NCBI GenBank assembly: GCA_013178275.1
Contig: JABLWZ010000016.1
Location: 1-64,000, forward strand
DNA length: 64,000 bases
Source of the DNA: Bacillota bacterium
GTDB lineage: Bacteria > Bacillota > Ch66 > Ch109
Direction of reading: 5' to 3'
Part shown: positions 17,089-25,086 of the stretch, piece after piece
Position numbering within the stretch: the first letter of the stretch is position 1
How the letters are laid out: each line of letters opens with the position of its first letter
Made by a program: the position numbers and the translations under genes
Notes under the pieces: model-generated
Database searches by the model: none
Told to the model about the DNA's origin: nothing
Seen by the model: only the letters and a program-made list of their open reading frames with translations

Positions 17089-17327
17089 TTGTGTTGCACT
17101 CCTTTAGCGGTTTGTATTGGGTTGGTGCAGCGACCTAAATAAGGCATTCTGCCCTGCGTGCTTCCCTCGCGGGAGCAACATTCTGTGGTGCACCAGATCG
17201 CTGAGGTCAACTACCACTACGGGCTCAAGGCACCAATAAAGAATCGACCTCGCTTCGCCAGCCGCTAAAGAACTAATTCGATATAACCCATTTTCGTTCC
17301 TCTGATGGTGCCGCCGCAGGCGGCATG
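15769..17327 (-). mobile_element. IS110-family insertion sequence
   Basis: About 1.56 kb, oriented against the operon. I set the ends by joining the two halves of the interrupted gene (GAT ACA, then GGA ATC TAC) by comparison with the paralogue at 12079; they may be off by a few bases. No terminal inverted repeat or target duplication is evident, as is usual for IS110. The outer edge at the right end carries a perfect small hairpin, GCCGCCGCAGGCGGC (17310-17324). The long untranslated end upstream of the transposase is the arrangement of IS110-group elements. Confidence 0.85.
17089..17327 (-). ncRNA. Candidate IS110 bridge RNA end
   Basis: About 239 untranslated bases between the transposase start and the inferred element end. 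IS110-group elements (for example IS621) express a structured bridge RNA from this end, with loops that pair to target and donor DNA. On the minus strand several local stems can be drawn, including CTCCCGCGAGGGAAG near 17165-17179 and GGTGCACC. I did not fold it and cannot place the loops. The call rests on position and family. Confidence 0.5.
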
Positions 17328-18077
17328 GGAATCTACCATGGGAAGGTATTGAGATTTGAAGATGCGAAAAAGATTCTCGCTTTGGATGTTGATCTTGACC
17401 TGGGTCCATTAGATAAAACCGTTATTCCCTTTGAACATGCCAGGTCGGTTATTTTAAAAAATCCCGATAAATTGTTGGCTTTGGACTGCGCATGCAGGTC
17501 AACCAGAGAAAATGGGTGTTATCCACGTGATGTCTGCATATGGATCGGTGAACCATTTTTCAGCTTCATCTTAGATCATAATACTACTGGTAATCCCAGG
17601 ATTATAACCTCTGAAGAGGCTATAGCCATTATGGAGGCTGAGCGTGAGCGGGGGCATATGCAGCATGCGTTGTTTAAAGATGCCATGGGAGACCGGCTTT
17701 ACTGCATCTGCAACTGCTGTTCGTGCTGCTGCAACGCGATAAAAGCGCATAATTATACAACCGTACCAACCTTTATCCCGTCTGGTTATGTAAGAGATGT
17801 AAATAATGATAAATGTCAGGGTTGCGGTACGTGCGTTGAAACGTGTAACTTCTTTGCAGTATCGTTGGTCGATGAGAAAGCGGTTGTTGACCAGGCAAAA
17901 TGCTTGGGGTGTGGGCTTTGCGAAGAAAAATGTCCAAACGGAGCTATAACCCTTAAGCGCGATCCTGCCAAGACCGAACCGTTGGACATCGATGAATTGA
18001 GGCAGAAATACGGGAGATAATCTTCTCGATGGTATCGGCTAACCTTTAAACCCTGTGGTAGTGATTGGAGAAACAGA

Positions 18078-18425
18078 ATGCACGAGTTGGGCATCATGAA
18101 AAACGTTTTAGAGGTCGTGCTGGAACACTCTAAAGCGAATGACGTTAAAAAAATACAGGCAATCAATCTCTCGATTGGAGCATTATCAGACATCGTACCC
18201 GAATTTGCGCAGATGTTTTTCGATCTGTTGGCCAAAGATACCGTTGCGGAAGGTGCAAAAATCGTCATCGAAAAAGTGCCGGCGAAGATCAGATGCCGTT
18301 CCTGCGGCACGGAAACGGAGATGGATACGACACACCTACTGTTTTCATGCGATAAATGTGGTTCCAAATTAATCGAACTCGTTTCCGGGAGGGAATTCAG
18401 GGTAAAATCCATGGAAGTGGAATAG
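18078..18425 (+). CDS. hypA: HypA-like metallochaperone (copy 2)
   Basis: 115 residues starting MHELGIMKNVLEVVLEHSK, the same length and layout as copy 1 at 13060 and clearly its paralogue. The nickel-binding MHE start is kept, and the zinc ribbon is CRSCGTE then CDKCGSK. It follows the interrupted ferredoxin gene by 57 bases, just as copy 1 follows the intact one, so the ferredoxin-hypA pair was duplicated as a unit. The hypB-like gene comes next. Being downstream of the IS110 insertion, its expression from the promoter at 11931 may be reduced. Confidence 0.87.
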   Translation: MHELGIMKNVLEVVLEHSKANDVKKIQAINLSIGALSDIVPEFAQMFFDLLAKDTVAEGAKIVIEKVPAKIRCRSCGTETEMDTTHLLFSCDKCGSKLIELVSGREFRVKSMEVE

Positions 18426-18454
18426 ATAATTTCAGCAGATGGGAGGAACTACGA

Positions 18455-19123
18455 ATGGATCCGGTAAGGGTGATCGAGGTAAAAGAAAACATCCTGGCCA
18501 ATAACGATAAAAAAGCCGAAGAGGTAAGAGATTATCTGCGCAGGAATAAAACCTTTCTCTTAAACCTCATGTCCTCGCCGGGATCGGGCAAGACCAGCCT
18601 GATCCTGAGAACGATAGAGCATTTACGCGATGAATTCAAGATCGGGGTTATGGAGGCGGACATCGACTCAGCCGTCGACGCGGAGCGGGTTCAGTCCGTA
18701 GGCATACCCGCGGTTCAGCTGCGGACCGGGGGGATGTGCCACCTGGATGCGAGTATGACCGAGACCGGACTTAATGAAATGGATGTAGCCGGACTTGACC
18801 TGGTGATAATCGAAAATGTAGGCAACCTGGTGTGCCCGGCCGAGTTCGATACCGGGGCAGTGCGCAACGTGATGATCCTGAGTGTCCCGGAAGGTGATGA
18901 CAAACCCCTCAAATATCCCCTCATGTTTTCTACCTGTAATGTTCTGCTGGTGAACAAGATCGACTACCTGCAGTTCTCCGATTTCGATATGCCGGCGATG
19001 AAAGAGCGGGTATCCGGGCTGAACCAGGATATCCAGATCTTCGAGGTCTCCGCCAAAACCGGCGAGGGCATCGAAGCGTGGGTGAACTGGCTCCGCGGGG
19101 AGATTAAGCACTGGTTAAGCTGA
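18455..19123 (+). CDS. hypB: HypB-like GTPase
   Basis: 222 residues from the ATG at 18455 behind GGGAGGA; the longer frame from 18356 overlaps hypA and has no site. HypB is a SIMIBI-class GTPase that dimerises and hands nickel to the target with HypA. Walker A is SSPGSGKTSL, then EADIDSAVDAERV, the metal-site Cys-His in GGMCHLDA and the Cys in GNLVCPAEFD, and NKIDYL for guanine. There is no His-rich N-terminal nickel store. One hypB serves two hypA copies here. Without other hyp genes or a hydrogenase nearby, a different client enzyme is likely. Confidence 0.9.
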   Translation: MDPVRVIEVKENILANNDKKAEEVRDYLRRNKTFLLNLMSSPGSGKTSLILRTIEHLRDEFKIGVMEADIDSAVDAERVQSVGIPAVQLRTGGMCHLDASMTETGLNEMDVAGLDLVIIENVGNLVCPAEFDTGAVRNVMILSVPEGDDKPLKYPLMFSTCNVLLVNKIDYLQFSDFDMPAMKERVSGLNQDIQIFEVSAKTGEGIEAWVNWLRGEIKHWLS

Positions 19124-19148
19124 TAACTTTTTGAAAGGAGTTTATGAA

Positions 19149-20486
19149 ATGGATGCAAAACTGACCGAGTACTACAAAAGCAGAACGATCTCTATAACCG
19201 ACGCAGCCAAAATGGTTAAGTCGGGGGACATCGTAGGAACCGCCCTGGGGCCGGGAATCGCTTCCCAGGAATTGATAAACGCGATTCTCGACCGCTGGGA
19301 AGAGCTGGAGAATGTACAGTGGTACGACGCGGTTCAGATGACCCCCCACCGGCTTTGGGATTTGGAGTTTGCGCGTAAAGCCTATGGGCATATAAATTAC
19401 GTTCCGGGTTTTATCGGGGTTCCCATACGGAAAGTGGGCGAGGCAAGGCTTGCTGACTACGTACCCCAGGTCGGGTGGCAGGCCCCCCACGTGGCCGCGG
19501 CCCGACTTTCGGTGCTTGTCCGTCAGGTCGCCCCACCGAATAAGAACGGATACATAAACCTGGGCCTGGACAACTTCTATACCACCTGTGTGCTGCGTGA
19601 AGGCAGACAGAATGGACGCTGCCGGTTAGCGATCGCCGAGGTCAACGAAAACATGCCGATCGTTTTCGGCGACAACTGGGTGCACGTTTCGGAGTTTGAC
19701 TACTTCATCGAGCACACTACCCCCATCTCGGAGTATCCCATGCGGCCTGAACCGACAGTAACCGAAAAAACCATCGGGGCCTTGATTTCCGATATGATCA
19801 AGGACGGTGACTGCATCCAGATGGGTATCGGGGGGATCACCGAAGCGATCCTGGCCGGTCTGGAAGGTAAACGTCACCTGGGGATCCATACCGAGATGGT
19901 TCCTCCCAGCCTGTTGGACCTGGTCAATAAAGGGATCGTGGACAACAGCAAAAAGGTCAACCATACCGGGGCCACCACCGCTACCTTCTGCGCGGGTGAT
20001 AAAGCCCTGTATGACTATGTTAATGAAAACCCGGCGGTCGGGATATACCCGTCGACCATCACCAACAGCCCCATTTACATCGGGCAAAATCCCAATACCG
20101 TGGCGATCAACCAGGCCCTGCAGATCGATTTTACCGGCCAGATTTCGGTCGAGAGCATGGGCAGCAGACAGATCAGCGGCTCGGGTGGGCAGCCAGATTT
20201 CCAGATGGGTGCGCTGTGGTCTGATGGCGGGAGAGCGTTTACGGTGCTGCGGGCGGCCACGAAAAAGAAGGACGGGACCCTGGTCTCCAACATCGTTCCC
20301 GCGTTTGAACCGGGCACCATCGCCAGCGTTCCGAGATACCTGGCCGACTATATCGTGACCGAATATGGTATCGCTCACCTTAAATACAAGTCGATGCGGG
20401 AGCGCTTCGAGGCGCTGGTGGAGGTTGCGCATCCGGACCTGCGCGGGGAGCTTCGCGAGGCGGCTAAAAAGACTCTGTATCCCTAA
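19149..20486 (+). CDS. Acetyl-CoA hydrolase/transferase family CoA-transferase (Cat1/4-hydroxybutyrate CoA-transferase-like)
   Basis: 445 residues from the ATG at 19149, 8 bases after AAGGAG; a TTG at 19131 is part of that site. Family I, single-chain type. Glu249 in LGIHTEMVPPS is the residue that carries CoA, equivalent to the catalytic Glu of butyryl-CoA:acetate CoA-transferase. QMGIGGITEAILAGL and ISGSGGQPDF form the CoA-binding loops. It is the last gene of the 12-20 kb operon and is closed by a strong terminator. The likely reaction is exchange of CoA between an acyl-CoA and acetate, which would activate the substrate or release acetate. Confidence 0.9.
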   Translation: MDAKLTEYYKSRTISITDAAKMVKSGDIVGTALGPGIASQELINAILDRWEELENVQWYDAVQMTPHRLWDLEFARKAYGHINYVPGFIGVPIRKVGEARLADYVPQVGWQAPHVAAARLSVLVRQVAPPNKNGYINLGLDNFYTTCVLREGRQNGRCRLAIAEVNENMPIVFGDNWVHVSEFDYFIEHTTPISEYPMRPEPTVTEKTIGALISDMIKDGDCIQMGIGGITEAILAGLEGKRHLGIHTEMVPPSLLDLVNKGIVDNSKKVNHTGATTATFCAGDKALYDYVNENPAVGIYPSTITNSPIYIGQNPNTVAINQALQIDFTGQISVESMGSRQISGSGGQPDFQMGALWSDGGRAFTVLRAATKKKDGTLVSNIVPAFEPGTIASVPRYLADYIVTEYGIAHLKYKSMRERFEALVEVAHPDLRGELREAAKKTLYP

Positions 20487-20544
20487 AATACCGCCGGGAA
20501 ATACCTGGTGCAGCCTCGACCGATGGAGATTAAGTTTTACTAAA

Positions 20545-20583
20545 AAAACCCGGAGCCGATCGCGGTTCCGGGTTTTGCTTTTA
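20545..20583 (+). terminator. Terminator of the 12-20 kb operon
   Basis: AAAACCCGGA (20545-20554) with TCCGGGTTTT (20567-20576), plus an inner CCG/CGG pair. The A/T flanks make it usable in both directions, and the converging EBP 2 gene ends at 20596. Confidence 0.88.
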
Positions 20584-20595
20584 GTCTCGGATGGT

Positions 20596-22179
20596 TCATC
20601 CGAGGTTATACTTTTTCGTTAACTGGAGATTGTATTTTTTCATCATACGATAGAGGGTGCTTCTCGATACATCGAGTATCTCAGCGGTTGCCTTGAGATC
20701 GCCGTTGCATTGATCCAGTACCGAAATCAACAGCCTTTCTTCTTCAGAATCTATTTTTGACTGCCGCGATTGGTACCCTTGATTCCCATCGGCTTCCTCC
20801 CTACGATCTGTTTTTGGCTGCCGCGGGTACCCTTGATTCCCATCAGCTTCTTCTCCACGGCCGGTTTTTAACTGCTGTGGTGGGTGCACCTGATCCCAGC
20901 TGCTGTTTATACTATCACGCAGCAGGAACGGCAGGTCTTCAGGTTCTATTATGGAGGTGCGGCTGAAATTGATCGCGGACTCCAGGGCATTGATCAGCTC
21001 CCTGACATTACCCGGCCAATCATAAGAGACTAGCAGGTTCATAGCCTCGGGACTTACCTCTGCTATAGAACGGTTCAGCTTTTTACTGAGTTTATTTATA
21101 AAGTACTCGATTAAGGGCGGTATATCATTTTTTCTTTGACGCAAGGGCTCGGTATGAAGCGAAATGATATTGAGCCGATAATAGAGGTCTTCCCTGAAGT
21201 TGCCCTGTTTGATCAATGACACGAGGTCCTTATTGGTGGCTGAAACGACCCGGATATCCACCGATACGACCGATTCGCCGCCGAGACGCTCAAACTCTCT
21301 TTCCTGTAAAACCCGGAGCAGTTTAGCCTGCATCGCCAGGGGCATGTCCCCGATCTCATCCAGAAAAATCGTACCCCCGTTGGCGAGCTCGAACTTACCC
21401 ATTTTACCGCCCTTCCGGGCCCCAGTAAACGCCCCGTCGGAATAACCGAACAGTTCGGATTCCAAAAGAGATTCAGGGATCGCTGCGCAGTTCACTTTGA
21501 CAAATCGTCGGGATGAACGATTCCCGTGGAAGTGTATAGCCTCAGCGACCAGCTCTTTCCCGGTGCCGCTTTCCCCGGTAATCAAGACCGAGGATGGTGA
21601 ATCAGCAACCTTTAAAACATTATTCTTTAGATTATTGATTGCCGCGCTGTTTCCGATTATGCTGTCTATCCCTTTGGTTGTGGTGCTTTCCATATTGAAG
21701 TGGTCTTTGTAGGTATTCAGCTCCATTACCGCTCTTTCGAGGCTGACCATTATATCCCGGATCTGTATCCGGGAAATCAGATCGCTGTATTCCGAGCCAA
21801 ACTTGTTCACGTCTTTTGGACTCAAACTAAAGTACCGAGCATAGACTCCAGCGAACTGTCCGTCCCGGTAAACCGGCCTCCGTGAAGCTATAAAACCCCG
21901 GTTGTGACTGAAATAATAATTGAATGGTTCGTATGCTCTCGTCTGCTGGATGCGGTTGACACTGGGGTCTATCTCAAAGTCTTCGTATTTATGCCCGATC
22001 ATTTCCTCTTTGGTAGTATTGTTGTATTTTGCATATGAATTGTTTACAAACCTAATAATCCCTTTTTCATCAACATATATAGCACCTTCGTAAAGGCTTT
22101 CTACTATAAGGTTAAAGAGTTCACTGTCCTTGATGCAGTTCAACAGCTTTTCTGACAGGGCATCCTGGATTTCTGACAT
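20596..22179 (-). CDS. Sigma-54-dependent activator with PAS domain (EBP 2)
   Basis: 527 residues from the ATG at 22179, which has GGAGG 8 bases upstream; the frame is open to 22221. It has the same design as EBP 1: PAS-like sensor (YEGAIYVDEKGIIRFVNNS), AAA+ domain with GESGTGKE, GAFTGARKGG and FLDEIGDMPLAMQAKLL, and a Fis-type HTH with LKATAEILDVSRSTLYRMMKK. The two share long identical stretches in the AAA+ core, so they are recent paralogues. Between the AAA+ and HTH parts is a Glu/Gln-rich linker with tandem repeats absent from EBP 1. It is divergent from the acyl-CoA dehydrogenase at 22437 and shares its activator site. Confidence 0.92.
   Translation of the reverse strand: MSEIQDALSEKLLNCIKDSELFNLIVESLYEGAIYVDEKGIIRFVNNSYAKYNNTTKEEMIGHKYEDFEIDPSVNRIQQTRAYEPFNYYFSHNRGFIASRRPVYRDGQFAGVYARYFSLSPKDVNKFGSEYSDLISRIQIRDIMVSLERAVMELNTYKDHFNMESTTTKGIDSIIGNSAAINNLKNNVLKVADSPSSVLITGESGTGKELVAEAIHFHGNRSSRRFVKVNCAAIPESLLESELFGYSDGAFTGARKGGKMGKFELANGGTIFLDEIGDMPLAMQAKLLRVLQEREFERLGGESVVSVDIRVVSATNKDLVSLIKQGNFREDLYYRLNIISLHTEPLRQRKNDIPPLIEYFINKLSKKLNRSIAEVSPEAMNLLVSYDWPGNVRELINALESAINFSRTSIIEPEDLPFLLRDSINSSWDQVHPPQQLKTGRGEEADGNQGYPRQPKTDRREEADGNQGYQSRQSKIDSEEERLLISVLDQCNGDLKATAEILDVSRSTLYRMMKKYNLQLTKKYNLG
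20761..20880. repeat. Short tandem repeat in the EBP 2 linker
   Basis: Two copies of 57 and 54 bp beginning CTGCCGCG at 20761 and 20818, and a decayed third at about 20871. Each encodes a variant of EEADGNQGY with Gln/Arg/Lys around it. The units stay in frame, so copy number can change without breaking the protein. Confidence 0.75.
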
Positions 22180-22254
22180 GGTTTTCATCCTCCATACCGA
22201 GGTTATCAAATGAATTAGCACTGCCCCACAATTTTGTTAATTGTAGCACATTCT

Positions 22255-22291
22255 GTGTCAAAAATGAAGTTCATAGTTCAATATTGAAACC
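22255..22291. promoter_or_regulatory. Tandem activator sites between EBP 2 and the acyl-CoA dehydrogenase
   Basis: GTTCAATATTGAAAC (22276-22290) and a weaker TGTCAAAAATGAAGTTC (22255-22271) about 20 bp upstream. They lie 45-80 bp upstream of the promoter at 22335 and could also control EBP 2. Confidence 0.65.
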
Positions 22292-22334
22292 TGACGCGGC
22301 TTAATAGAAAACAAGGGCAGTATTACGACGGATA

Positions 22335-22351
22335 TGGTACATATTTTGCAT
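22335..22351 (+). promoter_or_regulatory. Sigma-54 promoter of the second acyl-CoA dehydrogenase
   Basis: TGGTACatattTTGCATG, with GG at 22336-22337 and GC at 22348-22349; a near-consensus match. Confidence 0.86.
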
Positions 22352-22436
22352 GATTGATTAGGCTGTAACATGGGAAGGTGCTTGATGAGCGGAAACCTCG
22401 AACGCCAAAAAATTTTTCTGGAAAGGACGTCGGGAG

Positions 22437-23582
22437 ATGGAGAGAAATATACCTTTTTCATCGGAACACGAGATGTTCCGGGATGCTGTTCGTGATTTTA
22501 TAGCTAACGAAATCGTACCGCACTATGAACAATGGGAAGAAGACCACATCATTCCTCGGGAGATATACAAAAAGATGGGGGATTACGGTTTTCTCTGCCC
22601 CTGGGTGGCGGAAGAGTACGGCGGGGCCGGAGGCGACCTGCTCTTCGATATGATCCTCATAGAGGAAATGGGACGCCGCTCCGTGATACCGATGTTCTTC
22701 CACCTGCACAGCACGGTCTGTGTTCCCTATATCGATACCTTCGGAAACGAGGAGCAGAAAAAGCGGTGGCTGCCCGGGGCTGTAAGCGGCGAGAGCATCC
22801 TGGCGATCGCCATGACCGAGCCGGGAGCGGGCTCGGATGTGGCTGGGATGCGTACCAAAGCCGTAAAAGACGGCGGCCATTATGTATTGAATGGCGCCAA
22901 GACCTTCATATCAAACGGAACCCTTTCGGACCTGGTGGTAGTTGCCGCTAAAACCGACCCGGCGGCCGGGGCGAAGGGTGTGAGCCTGTTCGTAGTGGAG
23001 AGAGGCACACCGGGTTTCGAGCGGGGTAAACCTATTAAAAAAATAGGGTATCATGTTCAGGATACTGCCGAGCTTTTCTTCGAGGACTGCCGGGTGCCGG
23101 TCGAGAACCTCCTGGGTAAAGAAAACGCGGGTTTTGTTTATCTGATGAAAAAACTGCAGCAGGAACGCCTCGCGTGCATGCAGATGTCTTTAGTGCAAGC
23201 TGAAAGGGCAATGGAGCTAACCATAGATTATGTAAAAGAACGCCTGATTTTTAATAAACCCTTGAGCCATTATCAAAACACCCAGTTTGTTTTAGCGGAA
23301 TGCGCCAGCGAGGTTCAGATAGCCCGTACATTCACCGACGCACTCATCGTGAATCACCTGAATGGCAAAGACATCCTGCAGGAAGTGAGCATGGGCAAGT
23401 ACTGGGTCTGTGAAATGGCGCACCGGGTGGCGTCGAGATGCATGCAGCTGTTCGGCGGGTACGGGTACTGTACAGAATACGAAATATCCCGGATCTTTGT
23501 AGATTCACGCCTGCATACCATATTCGCCGGCACCTCCGAGGTTATGAAACTACTGGTCAGCCGGGGCCTGGGCTTGGCATAA
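22437..23582 (+). CDS. Acyl-CoA dehydrogenase (second copy, LCAD/IVD-type base)
   Basis: 381 residues. The FAD/substrate loop IAMTEPGAGSDVAGM and FISNG are typical, as is RCMQLFGGYGYCTEYEISRIFVD. The C-terminal signature reads FAGTSEVMKLL, with Ala where MCAD/SCAD have the catalytic Glu. Instead a Glu stands in KLQQERLACMQM about residue 240, the position of the base in long-chain and isovaleryl-CoA dehydrogenases. That arrangement suits branched or bulky acyl groups. It is the only gene of its sigma-54 unit and is followed by a two-way terminator. Electrons should go to the EtfBA encoded at 30978-32670. Confidence 0.92.
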   Translation: MERNIPFSSEHEMFRDAVRDFIANEIVPHYEQWEEDHIIPREIYKKMGDYGFLCPWVAEEYGGAGGDLLFDMILIEEMGRRSVIPMFFHLHSTVCVPYIDTFGNEEQKKRWLPGAVSGESILAIAMTEPGAGSDVAGMRTKAVKDGGHYVLNGAKTFISNGTLSDLVVVAAKTDPAAGAKGVSLFVVERGTPGFERGKPIKKIGYHVQDTAELFFEDCRVPVENLLGKENAGFVYLMKKLQQERLACMQMSLVQAERAMELTIDYVKERLIFNKPLSHYQNTQFVLAECASEVQIARTFTDALIVNHLNGKDILQEVSMGKYWVCEMAHRVASRCMQLFGGYGYCTEYEISRIFVDSRLHTIFAGTSEVMKLLVSRGLGLA

Positions 23583-23612
23583 TTAAAAAAGGGTAGTGAA
23601 GCATAGGCATAA

Positions 23613-23665
23613 ACATAACCGGGGCTTCAGGACATCACCTGTAGTACCACCCCGGTTATGTTTTT
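23613..23665. terminator. Bidirectional terminator
   Basis: ACATAACCGGGG (23613-23624) with CCCCGGTTATGT (23650-23661) and T/A runs on both sides. It serves the acyl-CoA dehydrogenase and the converging chemoreceptor-like gene. Confidence 0.85.
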
Positions 23666-23711
23666 AAAACAATTATAAGCATTCGAGCCTGACTGTATCG
23701 ACCCGAGCGAT

Positions 23712-24878
23712 TTATACAGTTTTTGCCATGTTATTGAGTTCTTCGACCATTGAGTTGATTTCCTCGATGCTGGCGGTGAGTTCCTGACTGGCGGCAGCCT
23801 GTTCCTGGGTTGAATTTACGGTCATCTGGCTGGTTGCTTTGGTTTCCTGTACTTCAGCATTAATCGAGTCTATCAAGTGTCTTATCTTCATCACAGTTTT
23901 TTTGGAATCATCAGACAGTCTGCGGATTTCCTCGGCGACAACACTGAAGCCGCGGCCGATTTCTCCAGCCCGGGCCGCTTCTATGGCGGCATTCAGGCCA
24001 AGCATCTTGGTTTCATCTGCCACTGTTTTAATAAATTCAAGGGTTGAGATCATTTCATTAATAATATTGGTTATGTTGTTGATGCGGCTGTTCAGTTTAC
24101 CCTGGTTATCATTGATTTCTACAGCCGAAGCCGAGATTTCCTCAGCGACAGAAGATATCTCTTCCAGCGCCTGGGTGCTGGCGCCTGAAAGTTGGCGCAG
24201 CTTGCCGGCGTTATTCTTGGGAATGGTAATATTGAAGGTTCCTACAGCTGCTGCGTTGTTTTCATCTTTTAACGGATAACTCATTATCATTATCGGCATC
24301 CCGGTTATGGTGGATTCAAACTCCATGGAAGATGGTTGATTGGACTGAAAAACCTTTTTAATTATTGATTGGGTGGCTGGCGAAGCCTCATCCAATGATA
24401 GGCCAGGGTATACATCGGGGATCGTCCATTTTTCCGAGTCCTGGCAGTTCAGGTATTTGCGGCGGTCGGTTATGCATAGATAGCTTCCTTCCGGAAACAT
24501 GTTGGCGATCATGGGGGCGAAATATTGAAAAGCCGCCTCCACCGGGTGAACCATAGGCAGGCCTATATTAAACGTTCCGATAACCACACCGTTTTCGATA
24601 ACCGGTATCACATATACCTTGACCCGGGCCCCTAATATCTCGGCTGATATTTTCCCCTGCTGAGGTAATCCAGTTTGAATACTTTTTTCTATCACGCTGC
24701 CGGGAATTATCTTCACACCCACCTGTAGCTTGGGAATATCGAATATTTTTGAGGCGCATTTCCAGACTATCTCGGTCTGATTGGTAAGTGTAAAGGTCGC
24801 TCCGCCAGGTATCAGGTCCGCCATGAGTTCGATAAAGCCCTTCATTTTCTCGAGATCTTCAGCCAGTATGGTATGCAA
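23712..24878 (-). CDS. Soluble methyl-accepting chemotaxis-type protein with PocR-like sensor
   Basis: 388 residues with no membrane span or signal peptide. The N-terminal 180 residues look like the PocR ligand-binding domain (LIPGGATFTLTNQTEIVWKC; VIPVIENGVVIGTFNIGLPM), followed by a second sensor-like stretch. The C-terminal third is a coiled-coil MCP signalling domain with the hairpin core ETKMLGLNAAIEAARAGEIGRGFSVVAEEIRRLSDDS. A cytoplasmic receptor of this kind would sense an internal metabolite and act on CheA. No che or flagellar genes are in the window. It lies within the acyl-CoA island, which suggests it senses the same growth substrate. Confidence 0.87.
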   Translation of the reverse strand: MHTILAEDLEKMKGFIELMADLIPGGATFTLTNQTEIVWKCASKIFDIPKLQVGVKIIPGSVIEKSIQTGLPQQGKISAEILGARVKVYVIPVIENGVVIGTFNIGLPMVHPVEAAFQYFAPMIANMFPEGSYLCITDRRKYLNCQDSEKWTIPDVYPGLSLDEASPATQSIIKKVFQSNQPSSMEFESTITGMPIMIMSYPLKDENNAAAVGTFNITIPKNNAGKLRQLSGASTQALEEISSVAEEISASAVEINDNQGKLNSRINNITNIINEMISTLEFIKTVADETKMLGLNAAIEAARAGEIGRGFSVVAEEIRRLSDDSKKTVMKIRHLIDSINAEVQETKATSQMTVNSTQEQAAASQELTASIEEINSMVEELNNMAKTV

Positions 24879-25006
24879 TTATCAGCCCTCCAATCGTTTA
24901 TTATCAGGTGGTATTAATGTAGCTAGATGTATCAATTATAAGCAAAAGGTATACCATATTTTGGATCTATAATATTAGTAGTTACCAGATTGAGATTTTA
25001 AGTACA

Positions 25007-25043
25007 GTCCCAGTTTTGAATCTGAGGTTTCAATATTGAAACC
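25007..25043. promoter_or_regulatory. Tandem activator sites, with a perfect 18-bp palindrome
   Basis: GGTTTCAATATTGAAACC (25026-25043) is a perfect dyad and the best copy of the regulon site. A weaker GTCCCAGTTTTGAATC (from 25007) lies about 20 bp upstream. They are only about 30-60 bp from the -24 element. Confidence 0.75.
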
Positions 25044-25069
25044 TGAATGGGTAAAACAAAAATAAAATC

Positions 25070-25086
25070 TGGCGTGTTATTTGCAT
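25070..25086 (+). promoter_or_regulatory. Sigma-54 promoter of the form B ferredoxin pair
   Basis: TGGCGTgttatTTGCAT, with GG at 25071-25072 and GC at 25083-25084. The rest of the gene-free stretch 24879-25373 holds the palindromes and the CaiB remnant. Confidence 0.83.

Larger units (their letters stand above)
15511..18020 (+). pseudogene. Form A Cys-rich [4Fe-4S] gene split by IS110 insertion
   Basis: The 5' part (15511 to about 15768) encodes residues that align with the N-terminus of the 12079 protein: DGYLYATDDKTYIYHMV against DGYYYMQYTKLYVYHIK. The 3' part resumes at about 17328 with GIYHGKVLRFEDAKK, matching TYHGKILTLDNAKK. It runs to 18020 with CACRSTRENGCYPRDVC, CNCCSCCC and two ferredoxin motifs all intact. 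As it stands, the 5' frame stops at 15816 inside the element (101 residues). An ATG at 17325 could give a 231-residue protein keeping every Cys motif, but it has no good ribosome-binding site. Before the insertion the operon had two ferredoxin-hypA pairs. Confidence 0.88.

Noticed and set aside
13060..19123. A [NiFe]-hydrogenase maturation operon
   Set aside because: Only hypA and hypB are present; no hypC, D, E, F and no hydrogenase subunits were found on either strand.
23712..24878. Membrane chemoreceptor
   Set aside because: No hydrophobic span is present; it is a soluble MCP-type protein.
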